Positions 1 through 9,200 of a DNA stretch of 64,000 nt are shown here, piece after piece. This DNA is from Symbiodinium natans (Eukaryota > Sar > Dinophyceae > Suessiales > Symbiodiniaceae), in NCBI GenBank assembly GCA_905221605.1, contig CAJNDS010000558.1, positions 254,001 through 318,000 of the forward strand. Direction: 5' to 3'. The notes beneath the pieces are model-generated. The model did no database searches. It was not told the origin of the DNA and was given only the letters and a program-made list of their open reading frames with translations. Every line of letters begins with the position of its first letter. Positions within the stretch are counted from its first letter, which is position 1. The position numbers were made by a program, and so were the translations under genes.

Positions 1-583
1 ATATCAGCGGCTTCGAGAAGTCTGGGCTTCGCGGCTTCTGAATTCGATTTTGAGAACCAAACCGACCGTAGTGGGCTTTGGGGCTTAGGATTGCGGGTGG
101 GCCGTCCCTGAGAGAGATTATTGCGTCTCGAAAAACTCACCCGACTTTCAATATCGCTTCTTCCAAGTTTTGCAAAGAGTCTTCTGCTTGGTGCTTCGAT
201 TCAGGGCTATGTGCGTGTGCTATCACCTCTGTGTTCCAAGAGTATTCAATATAGTTACAAAAAGGGAATTGGACTCTGTTAATAACTTTAGTTGCAAAAC
301 CACGGTAAGAGGTTACTCCAATCGGCCTTGCTGCCCGCCAAACTCCAGGCCCAAAAAAGCCCTGCGAGCGTAGAGCCCAGTACTAAAGCCTCCGCAACCC
401 TTTGAAACCTGCAAGCCTTTAAATCTTAAGCCCTCCGTCCCCGAACTCCAAACCCTAAACCCCCAGACCCTCAAGAACGCAGCCCCTAACCCATCCCCCC
501 GCACAAATCACAAACCCTTACAAGAACAAGCCCCAACCGCCCAAAACCCAAAACCCAAAACCCTAAACCCTAAACCCTAATGC

Positions 584-658
584 CTGGTACGACTGGTGTA
601 GCTGTCCACATGCCGAGGCCGACGTGTAAGTCGAGCCGCCCGCCTCTTGAACCACTGC
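584..658 (-). CDS. Gene A exon: …TYTSASACGQLHQSYQ
   Basis: 75 nt, phase 0, with the ACGQLxQSYQ motif expected after CDENNW. The intron after it begins GCATTAGGG and passes directly into a TTTAGGG array in gene sense; upstream, in gene sense, lies a CCCTAAA array. Further 3' exons lie beyond the left edge. Confidence 0.82.
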
Positions 659-3088
659 CTCCCGTATGCAGGGGCCTTGCCTGGGGTTTAGGGTTTAGGG
701 TTTAGGGTTTAGGGCTTTGGGTTAGGGGTTAAGGTTTAGGGTTGGGTTTAGGGTTTAGGGTTTAGGGTTTAGGGTTTAGGGTTTAGGGTTTAGGGTTTAG
801 GGTTTAGGGTTTAGGGTTTAGGGTTTAGGTTTAGGGGTTAGGGTTTAGGGTTTAGGGTTTTGGGTTTAGGGTTTAGGGTTTAGGGTTTAGGGTTTAGGGT
901 TTAGGGTTTAGGGTTTAGGGTTTAGGGTTTAGGGTTTAGGGTTTAGAGTTTTGGGCTTAGTAACCTATATGCTTGCTCAGGGAATATAACGACTCTCGTC
1001 TCGGCGTGGGTGGTTACATGGTCTCGTCCGGATTGGTTAGGTTAGGTGTATCTGTAGCACCTGAAAGGGAATGAAAGGACGAATGCCAAGCCTGTTTGCA
1101 CTTTACTCTTCAACAATACACCCTAAACCTTACACATGAGTGTAAACCCAGACCCCGTTTAGGGAGAACAGGAGTCCTTCAGGGTAGCTCTGGTGTTTTA
1201 GGGTTTAGGGTCTAGGGTTTAGGGTTTAGGGGGGCTTTGAACCCTGGACCCCAAGCCTGTGAACCTCTAAGGGGTTTTACTGGCTTGGGAGACTGGTACT
1301 TCTGTGTTTCGGGGCATGTGCTACAGGTAGCCCTGAAAAATCACAGCGATTTGGGTGGTAGTCTATGTAATTCCCTAAACCCTGAACCCTGAACCCTAAA
1401 CCAAAAATAGGACCCCATAAACGGAGATCTACGTGCCTTGTCGCTCCAGTTGTTCTCATCGCAGGCATTGTACTGAATAGTCTCCTGGCACAGGTCAAAA
1501 CTCCGGTGTCCCTAAGCCCGCAACCTTCAAGCGTGTGTATACATATTATGTGTATGCATTACATTACATTTTACTACGCTACATTACTCTACGTACGCTA
1601 CGTTGCATTACATTCATTACATTACATTGCATTGCATTACATTACATTACATTAACATTACATTACATTGCAGTACATTACACTATACTACATTACAGCG
1701 TACAATATCTATACCTATATCTCCAAAGCCCAAAGACCCCAAATCCACACCCCGGCGTCCTAGACCCTGGGCCCATCTCAACTCACAGCTTCCAAAAGCT
1801 TTGTCAGGAGTCCTGCATGGTTCTCCTACTACCCATTCTACCCCCGTAGGGTTTAGGGTTTAGGGTTTAGGGTTTAGGGTTTAGGGTTTAGGGTTTAGGA
1901 GTTTCGGGTTTAGGGTTACCCCTGAGGCGGTTTAGGGATAATTAAGCCTAATTCAGGCTATTTCGGGCGGAACCTGGGGGGGGGGGGGGGGGGCAGGGAA
2001 ACCCATGACAGTCCTGCATGCACTGCGCCAGAAAGGCAGCCACATTCACCAAGCCATACACCTCGGCAGGGTGAGGAGCGCCCCGAAATCCCATGCCCTA
2101 AGCCCTACACTAACCCTAAACCGGTGTAGGCTTTAGGGTTTAGGGTTTATAAGGTTTAGGGGAAATAGTGTAACCCCTCAGAACTTCCAAAAAAAGCCCT
2201 ACACCCCGGGTCTGCTAGGGATACGTGACAGGAATTGCAGGCTGAGCATTTGGGCTTCTGGACTCAGGTGGAGCTTCGGCATTAGGTGGTCGAGGTGTTT
2301 GAGGGTTATTGTAGGTTTGTTTCCCGAGAGCAGCGGAAGAAACCCTAAACGCTGCACCCAGCAAGTAGCCCCAAGCCCTTCACCTAAGCTGTAGAAGATA
2401 ACCCTGTGCGCATAACAAGATAGTTCTCCCCAATGGGGGCGCCATTCCTTAAACCCCCAAAACTCCAAATCCCCCAAAAACCCTAAACCCCCGAAACCCC
2501 CTAAACCCCCCAACCCCTAAACCCTAAACCCTAAACCCTAAGCCCCCAAGCCCTAGAGACTGAGCCTCTGACGTGGTTGGTGTCGCCCAACCACAGCTTC
2601 AGGCTCCCAACACCGCTTGTAGCCATCAAGCGCACTGCCTCTCAGACTCTCAGAGCGCCACACGAAACCCCAAAGCCGTAAGCATGTGGGGTTTAGGGTT
2701 TAGGGTTTAGGGTTTAGGGTTTAGGGTTTAGGGTTTAGGGTTTAGGGTTTAGGGTTTAGGGTGTCAGGTCTGTAGGGTGTATGGCTTATACATAGGGTAC
2801 AGGATTTCGGATTCAGGGTCTCGAGGCTTTTTTCAACTGGAAGTACCCCTGGCAGCGTGCAGCCCGAAACCCTAAACCCTAAACCCTAAACCCTAAACCC
2901 TAAACCCTAAACACTTAAACCCTAAACCCTAAACGCCCAGACCAAGACGATCTGTGCGAAGCCTGGATCATGTCCGGCCACGTGTAGATATCGGATGGCA
3001 GCCACCCACTGCCGGTGTCATACATGAAGACCTCAGGCGCAACTGCCGATTTCGGCGGGTTTAGGGTTTAGGGTTTAGGGTTTAGGGT

Positions 3089-3133
<45 letters not shown>

Positions 3134-5001
3134 AATATTAAACTTTGAGGCCCTAAACTACCTATGAACATCCGACAGGTAAGATCTTCACAAGCAGTCG
3201 TACGTACCCATATTGACATATTGTAGGCTAGAGCTTCGTGTTCATTTTGCAGGCTTTGCCTGAGCCTCCTGGTAGCTCAAGCTTGGTCGTCGAGTAGTTT
3301 GACACGGTTGAGGGCCGTTTCGGTGTTCGGGGCCCCTCTACTCACTACCATGTCGGGACTCGAAACCTGCGTTGCAGCGCTGCTGTTAGCCTTAAACCCC
3401 AAACCCATCGTGAACCTGCTCATACCAAAGGGAGCACCTCCCTTATCTAGCTGGCTCTTAGAAGGGACTGAGGGAATGAGGTAGCCTGTAGAACCCCCTT
3501 ATAGGGCACATATGGGGCCCTAATTCTCTGATTCCCTACTAAGAATCAGGGCGCTCTTGAGGGAGAAGGCGACTCCCCCTACCTGAAAAAAAAAAAGGAA
3601 TAGGAACCCAGAACCAGAAACATGTTAAAGTATAGTACTCCCCTAAGCCCGAAACCCTAAACCCTAAACCCTAAACCTTAAACCCTAACCCTACACCCTA
3701 AACCCGACAGTATTAAAGTCTAGTACTCCGAAACCCAGCTGTGGCTGGGACCCCATCGGAGTTGGAGCCCTCCAACGCCTGGATGGACCGTTCCAGCGTG
3801 GAGGACGGGGTTGACCTTTGAGGGGGTTTAGGGTTTAGGGAGGGTTTAGGGTTTAGGGTTTAGGGTTTAGGGTTTAGGGTTTAGGGTTTATACTTTCAGA
3901 GAAGGGTACAATATTTCCTGGAAGAATAGGGTGCAGTTTAGGCTCTCAGGGCTACCGGAAGGAAACATTTGCACCATACTGACCCCTGGCCGGCTCCTTC
4001 TCATAGTTGCTGAGTTCGTAAGCCGCAAGAGTGCACACTGTCAGTTCGAAAGGGGATTATAGCATCCCAAAAAGTGTAAAGTGTACTTATTCAGCTACTA
4101 GGTTTTTAAACTTTCCAAGGGGCAGGGTCGTGGTAGCCGCCATGGTGGTAGTTGTGGGCGGGTTGGTCCTCGGGCATGCAAAACCCGCAACCCTAAACCC
4201 TAAAGTTATAAGCAGGGCAGAATGTCGGATGATCCAGCTTCTTTCAGTTTGGTCTTGGAGCCCCCCCCCCCCCCCCCCCCCCCCGAGCTAGCCTGGGAGC
4301 GAAGCCTCGAATAATTTTGTCTCACGAATAGACATTACCTCCGCCACATGCAGCCACAGTCACCTTGAACGAGTTGAACACATTTTCTGTCGACGAGAGT
4401 CATTGGAGTACATGTCGTTTGCCACACTTGGCCATGTCCAGAGGAAAGGTGCTTACAGGAAGATATTTCCTTGGACGCCATATGAACACCTTCGGTTAGG
4501 GTCAAATTGGGTTAAAAGTACAGCAATATTTGGGTTACTAAGTACCATGAACCTCCAAGTTTAGGCTATGGTTACCAGGCAAAGGCTGTCCTGGCTGTGG
4601 TGGTCGTGGCCCGCGTGGTGGTGGTGGTGGTGGTGCTGGTGGCGGCAGTGGTCGTGGTGGTGGTGGCCGCCACAGTGGTGCTGCGCATGGTCGTCGTGGG
4701 AGCCACCGTGGTTGCAGTCGTGGTTCCACCGCTGCAGACGCAGGGGCCATTTCCACCGCAAGGCCACCTAGGTTTTAGGGTTGAAGGTCTATATATGTAT
4801 ACATATATATATATATATACCCTAAACCTGCAAGGAGGGGCTCTACTAACTATAGTTAAGGGAATTACAACCTAGGTTATGACCCAATTTAGGGCCCGTA
4901 TAAGGGTTTAGGGGGGCTTGGGGTCAACGTCGCCCTCGAGGCTTTGCCTGGACAGGTATCCTGATTAGTAGCAGCAGAAGAACCGTGATTCGCGCTGCCA
5001 T
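584..5001 (-). CDS. Gene A: secreted GH19-like (chitinase-type) protein, multi-exon, 3' end outside window
   Basis: Reconstructed by eye from minus-strand exons: 4948-5001 signal peptide; 4576-4767 Cys/Thr-rich linker; about 4121-4180 Thr-rich; about 3735-3823; 2963-3042; 2573-2638; 2014-2061; 1437-1484; 584-658. The last four are 66, 48, 48 and 75 nt, all phase 0, and join as ...SLKLWLGDTNH / VYGLVNVAAFLAQCMQ / ETIQYNACDENNWSDK / ...TSASACGQLHQSYQ. This order matches my memory of GH19-like proteins annotated as endochitinases in dinoflagellate genomes (AAFLAQ, CDENNW and ACGQLGQSYQ motifs). Expected role is secreted hydrolysis of a beta-1,4 GlcNAc polymer, but the catalytic residues cannot be assigned from these fragments. 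Introns carry TTTAGGG/CCCTAAA arrays; donors include GC (after VQ and SDK), GA (after CMQ) and GT (after TNH). Sure of gene and strand; family moderate; exons between 3.1 and 3.7 kb may be missing. Confidence 0.8.
683..956 (+). repeat. TTTAGGG array, about 270 bp
   Basis: Long, slightly degenerate array (TTTTGGG, TTAAGGT variants), in an intron of gene A between exons 584-658 and 1437-1484. Confidence 0.95.
990..1040 (+). CDS. Candidate plus exon in gene A span
   Basis: After a TTGCTCAG acceptor reads EYNDSRLGVGGYMVSSG. A minus frame is also open. Unresolved. Confidence 0.25.
   Translation, partial: RLSSRRGWLHGLVRIG
1437..1484 (-). CDS. Gene A exon: ETIQYNACDENNWSDK
   Basis: 48 nt, phase 0. 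It directly continues the previous exon (…LAQCMQ|ETIQYNACDENNW). Acceptor TGCCAG; GC donor after AAG. The CDENNW motif is a hallmark of the family as I remember it. Confidence 0.88.
1555..1690. repeat. (CATTA)n-type simple repeat
   Basis: About 135 bp of ATTAC/ATTGC pentamers. Produces the spurious ORF peptides at 1535-1863. Confidence 0.9.
2014..2061 (-). CDS. Gene A exon: VYGLVNVAAFLAQCMQ
   Basis: 48 nt, phase 0. The VAAFLAQ motif is the most family-specific part of the gene. The exon ends CAG and the intron begins GA, a non-canonical donor type reported in dinoflagellates. A poly-G run borders it on the left. Confidence 0.85.
2573..2638 (-). CDS. Gene A exon: AVRLMATSGVGSLKLWLGD
   Basis: 66 nt, phase 0 at both ends, acceptor GAG before GCA and a GTCAGA donor after CAC. 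The helix-like segment ending KLWLGD is, from memory, typical of this GH19-like family. It is flanked by CCCTAAA on the left and TTTAGGG on the right. Confidence 0.8.
2963..3042 (-). CDS. Gene A exon: VFMYDTGSGWLPSDIYTW
   Basis: Open on minus, reading VFMYDTGSGWLPSDIYTW then PDMIQ. It starts after a GGCAG acceptor and ends CAG before a GC donor. The segment continues in frame into the next exon (AVRLMATSGVG). It is sandwiched by CCCTAAA on the left and TTTAGGG/TTGAGGG on the right. Confidence 0.75.
3058..3135 (+). repeat. TTTAGGG array switching to TTGAGGG
   Basis: Four TTTAGGG units then seven perfect TTGAGGG units: a variant spread locally by tandem duplication. Confidence 0.95.
3735..3823 (-). 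CDS. Gene A probable exon: Ser-rich segment
   Basis: The minus strand is open and reads TPSSTLERSIQALEG then a Ser/Gly/Pro stretch. It lies between CCCTAAA (left) and TTTAGGG (right) arrays like the certain exons. The plus strand is also open, so assignment rests on position within gene A. Confidence 0.4.
4121..4180 (-). CDS. Gene A exon 3: Thr-rich linker continuation
   Basis: Minus strand reads RTNPPTTTTMAATTTLP in one frame, continuing the composition of the previous exon. The other two frames are also open but unlike the neighbouring exon. Edges are uncertain by several bases. Confidence 0.5.
4261..4284. repeat. Poly-C run (24)
   Basis: Pure C homopolymer beside telomere-type DNA. Similar G/C runs: 1977-1993, 10110-10132, 20832-20853, 30360-30379, 40196-40223, 46070-46093, 54220-54251, 63640-63657. 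Confidence 0.95.
4576..4767 (-). CDS. Gene A exon 2: Cys/Thr-rich linker
   Basis: In the frame compatible with a secreted protein it reads a short Cys/Gly segment (PCGGNGPCVCSGG) followed by about 40 residues dominated by Thr/Ala, a mucin-like linker. The alternative minus frames are His-rich or Pro-rich and open only because of the same repetitive codons. A GTAACC donor ends the exon. Thr-rich linkers commonly separate binding and catalytic domains in secreted glycan-active proteins. Confidence 0.6.
4948..5001 (-). CDS. Gene A exon 1: start codon and signal peptide
   Basis: ATG at 5001 reads MAARITVLLLLLIRIPVQ: a short positive N-end, a leucine-rich core and a polar end, typical of a Sec signal peptide. 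The exon ends CAG and is followed by a GC donor. The frame stays open a few codons upstream, so the start is chosen as the Met immediately before the signal peptide. An AG about 20 bases upstream would suit spliced-leader trans-splicing, but that is inference. Confidence 0.75.
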
Positions 5002-5207
5002 ATGTGCTGCCCCTATCTTCCTACGGCAAGACTAGTTCAAAGAGCTACCCAATCGCAAGTACACATACGAAACAGAGCAATTACAACTTCCCCTAAGGGT
5101 CCGTGTACCTAGTACATACTTGGGCCCTAAAGCTACTTCATCGGAACCCCTTTGAGGCCCAATTATATACCATAATATAGGCACATGGACCCCTACAGGG
5201 TTCAGAG

Positions 5208-5305
5208 CCAAGCCACTGGCCGACGTCCAGGTAGCTGCAGGTTTCAGCGCAGATCGCATCCGTAGCACCTGCTGCTTCCAGGTTCCGAGATTCGTTCGCA
5301 CGCTA
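5208..5305 (-). CDS. Candidate exon: ATDAICAETCSYLDVGQW
   Basis: One minus frame reads a Cys-containing segment ending DVGQWLGS. Lies between gene A exon 1 and gene B, possibly the last exon of gene B. No stop codon assigned. Confidence 0.35.
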
Positions 5306-5556
5306 AGCACCCGAATGTCTCATGACGCATGCGCGGCGCGCAACAGAAGGATAGTTTTCCCAGCACCCCCCCCCAATCGGAAGACATGAAGAAAGATGTT
5401 ATGTCCTAAACCCTAAACCCTAAGCCCTTACTCCTTGAACCCTAAACCTAAACTTTAACCCGGAATGTCCCACTTCAAGTCTATTAGCCGGCCTTCCTGC
5501 CTCCAGGAACAACGAGGGAATTTAGGGTTTATAGGGTTTACAGTGTTTAGGGTTTA

Positions 5557-5646
5557 TACCTGGGACCCTCTTTACCTACAGTATAATAGGAACCCCCTAA
5601 TTTGTAGGCATCACCCATAAAACTGTAGGTAAAGAGGGTCCCAGGT
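5557..5646. mobile_element. Inverted-repeat element family 10
   Basis: ACCTGGGACCCTCTTTACC…/…GGTAAAGAGGGTCCCAGGT perfect arms of about 27 bp. Diverged copy at 36905-36990. Confidence 0.85.
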
Positions 5647-5689
5647 GGGGCTTAATTCGGGTTCGGAACTACAGCCCGGCCTAGCTCAG

Positions 5690-5725
5690 TGGTAGCAGCC
5701 GTGCAGGAGCGTATGCCCGTGTCCT
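5690..5725 (-). CDS. Candidate short exon DTGIRSCTAATTELG
   Basis: Minus strand after CCTCCAG. Its plus strand resembles a tRNA A box by chance. Could be a 3' exon of gene B. Confidence 0.3.
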
Positions 5726-6200
5726 GGAGGCATCAGTAAACCCTAAACCCTAAACACTTGGGCCTTCGGTTCTACTTTAAACCTTCGGTTCTATGGTCGC
5801 TTTATCGAATATGAGAGACTCTGATGTGGCGCCGGTTGTTTGAAAGCCTGCACCTTCTAAGAGAAACTCTGCAGAAACCCAGCCCTCACACGACCCCAGA
5901 CCCAAAATTAGATGGGGCATTTCCCAAAACAGGGGTACTCCCCAAACATACCCCAAAGAGACTAGAATCCTCACCATGGGCATCACGGGCACACCCTGCA
6001 CCAGGTCTCTAAAGTTGCCGGTATTTAGGGTTTAGGGTTTAGGGTTTAGGGCAGCTAAGGTTTCCACCAATCTGACCAATCTAAACGCATTAGTTACTCT
6101 CCCATTTGGCAAAAGCCTACCTCTGCTTCTAAGCTACTTTTTAGTGATATTCTTCAATCATAACATAACCTACGGGCTGAAACTGAAGTGACTAAAGTAC

Positions 6201-6285
6201 ATATGCAACTGCAATAGCAACCACACCCGCAGCAATCGGACCTCCGACCGCCGCCAGCAGTGAAAGCCTGCGGATCTTGCACTTT
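6201..6285 (-). CDS. Gene B probable transmembrane exon
   Basis: 85 nt after a pyrimidine tract and CATGCTCAG acceptor, GTACTT donor. Reads basic KCKIRR then about 20 hydrophobic residues ([16 protein letters not shown]…), a good membrane anchor. It does not join 6448-6553 in phase with the edges chosen, so an intervening exon or different edge is needed. Confidence 0.5.
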
Positions 6286-9200
6286 CTGAGCATGGAATTG
6301 GAAAGACAAGGAAAGTAATACATTATGCAGATGATTAAGCTGCAGCTCCTTTCTTTTCAAGGGTAATGATCGTGGATTACTGCAGGCAGGGCTTAAGGTT
6401 CAGGAGATTAAACGGAGCTTGTGCTTCCGGTGCACAGGCCCCTTCACCTCACAGCCGCTCGAAGATACTAAAAAGCCGGCCAAGCACCAAAGACTGTCGT
6501 GAAACTTGCCACGCGCAAAGTAGACAACCTTCAAAAAAGACAACGGCATTTATGTCCTAAACCCTAAACCCTAAACCCTAAACTCTAAACCCTAAACCCT
6601 AAACGCTAAACCCGAAACCCTAGACTGATAGCCTGGCCATGTTCAGGAGCACCGTACTTCTCAGGGTCATCCCGATATCCCTCGGTCAGCTACTAGGACA
6701 AGACGCCCATCCACGGATCTAAACCCTAAACCCTAAACCCTAAACCCTAAACCCTAAACTCCCTTTAAAGCTTGAAGACGCCTCAAACACCCCAAATGCC
6801 AAGGCCGCTACTTTTAAGTTCGTGGGTACGTTTTAGAAGGGTCAACAGCATGGCAGCTATGGTTATGACTCTATTTAGGGTACTGATAATGCCCTACTTA
6901 AGATACTACCAACCCTAAACCCTACAAACCCTGAACCCTGAACCCTAAACCCAAAAACCTAAAACCTCCAATAAACCCTAAACCCCAAACCCCAAACCCT
7001 AAACCCTAAACCCTAAACCCTAAACCCCAAACCCCAAACCCTAAACCCGAAACCCCGAAACCCTCCAAGTAAGGGAAGCCAAAGGGCCGCTGAGTGCGAT
7101 GGATGCTTGGATGCCATCGCTTCGCGTCCAGACTTCGCAGCGGCCGTTGCTGTACTCCTCGGTTTAGGGTTTAGGGTTTAGGGTTTAGGGTTTAGGGTTT
7201 AGGGTTGAGGGTTTAGGGTTGAGGGTTTAGGGTTGAGGGTTTAGGGTTGAGGGTTTAGAGGGTTAGGGCTTAGAGGGTTAGGGATTGTCTTAGGGCGATA
7301 TGGTTTAGGGATTTGGGCTGAACATAGGATCAAGAAGGGTGCCCCTTTTGCTTAAAAGGGGTTGATAAGGGAACCTAAACCCCCCCCAAAAAAAACGGAA
7401 ACAAGGGCACTTCTGGGCAATCCTAGAAGAGACATGGTTTGTCGAATTGCAACCCGAGAGGCGATCCCCGTACAGGCAGGCTCATTCATGCACTCTGCCT
7501 TGCAGGATGTGATGCTGCCGATGCCGGGCGCGACGCTGTAGTAGCTTGGCCTCCCATTGGGTTTAGGGTTTAGGGTTTAGGGTTTAGGGTTTAGGGTTTA
7601 GGGTTTAGGGTTTAGGGTTTAGGGTTTCGGGTTTCGGGTTTCGGGTTTCGGGTTTAGGGCAAGGTACATTCTCAGGTCCATGTGGGTAGCTCTCTAAATT
7701 TTCGGGTATCCTTTTTGGGATCCCTCTTTTTTGAGGGGTGCCGCCTTCTCGGGGGGTACCCAAAAAGGGGCCGGCTTGCAAGCGGTTACACACACCATCC
7801 TAGAGTTGAAGCCCGGCATGGGTTCACAAGAAACCTATCCTTTGGTATGGCCTTACATGGGGATGTCCGGAAAAATAGGGGTTTAGGGGTTTAGGGTTTA
7901 GGTTAGAGTACCCTTTTGGGGGGGTCCTGTTATGGGGATTCTGTTCTATTGGGGGGGGGGGGGTATAGAAGGGGTGCCCCTATCTTGCCTTAGCAGCCTT
8001 TTGTACATGGGTGCCCATACTTCAAGGAATCCCCCAAACCCTATGAAAACCTACAAAACACCAAACTCCCAACTCCCAACACAACACTGAGTTTTTGCCA
8101 AGCCCTACTATCCTGAGCCCTAAACCACGACACCCTAAACCCTCATCCCTCAACCCTCTACACCCTGTATGACCTAAACTTAAACCCTTATCCCTACACC
8201 CTAAACCCGAAACACCCTCTTCGCCCTAGTCAACTCAACCCTGAACCCGCTCAGGGCACAAGTTGTCGCCGGCGCTGGCTCCGCGGCACGCGCGATCCTT
8301 GCCACCATCGACCTGAGGAGTTTAGAGGGATTGTAGTGTTTTGGGGGTTTAGGGTTTAGGGTTTAGGGTTTAAGGTTTAGGGTTTAGGGTTTAGGGTTCA
8401 GGGTTTAGGGTTTAGGGTCGGTGTTTAGGGGGTTTAGGGGTTAGGGGTTAGGGGTTAGGGTTCAGGGTTGAGGGTTTAGGGTTGAGGGCTACCTGAAGAG
8501 TTTAGGGCTGGTAGCGTTTTTTGGGTTTTCGGGTTTAGGGCATTATAGGGTTTTTTCTGGGGGCTTTAGGGCTTAGGCTGAGTATCCGATAGGGGTTTGA
8601 GGCTCCGGCGGCAAGAGTTTTGTGTCGCGGCCTAGGGTTAAGGGGGGGGGGGGTTAGGGGGTTTAGGGATTCGGGGTTTAGGTTTTTGGGCTTGAAGTCT
8701 AGAGCTTACAGGGGTTTAAGGTTGAGGAGTTGAGGGGTTACGGTTTAGGGTTTTTCAGGTTGGGTGGGGATTCAGGCTGGTCAAGTGACGAGAGCATTTA
8801 ACCCAAAAGAAAGAGGTGTTTGTTGCAATTTTGCGGTCGACAACCCCCCCCCCCAAAAAAAAATAAAATAAAAAATAAATAAAAGTGTCGGCTCTGCGGT
8901 TCAGCTCAATTTTGGGGATCCATGTTCGCGTGTCTACAGTATAGGATCTAGGATTCAAGGTCAGGGTTTACTTTAAGGTTCAGGGTTAGGGAAAGTAGGC
9001 TTCTGAAACAGGATTTGAGGTTGAATTCGGGCCACCCCTTGTTCGGAGCCCGTTTTGCTGTTTAGAAGGTATCTCTGCAGGCATCCTAGCCAGAGGCAGG
9101 TGCGAGAATAGGGCCACTACGGGGGCATCCTAGCACAACGAAAACCCTAAACCCTAAACCCTAAACCCTAAACCCTAAACCCTAAACCCTAAACCCTAAG

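Noticed and set aside
683-956. Chromosome end
   Set aside because: Arrays occur throughout and in both orientations with exons of one gene on both sides, so they are interstitial.
4538-4767. His-rich or Pro-rich protein in alternative frames
   Set aside because: The Thr-rich frame matches the neighbouring exon and the expected linker of a secreted enzyme; the others are shadows of the same repeated codons.
5673-5735. tRNA-like 5' half with an A box (TAGCTCAGTGGTAG)
   Set aside because: No anticodon stem, T loop or B box follows; the minus strand reads as a short exon with a CCTCCAG acceptor, so the match is probably coincidence.
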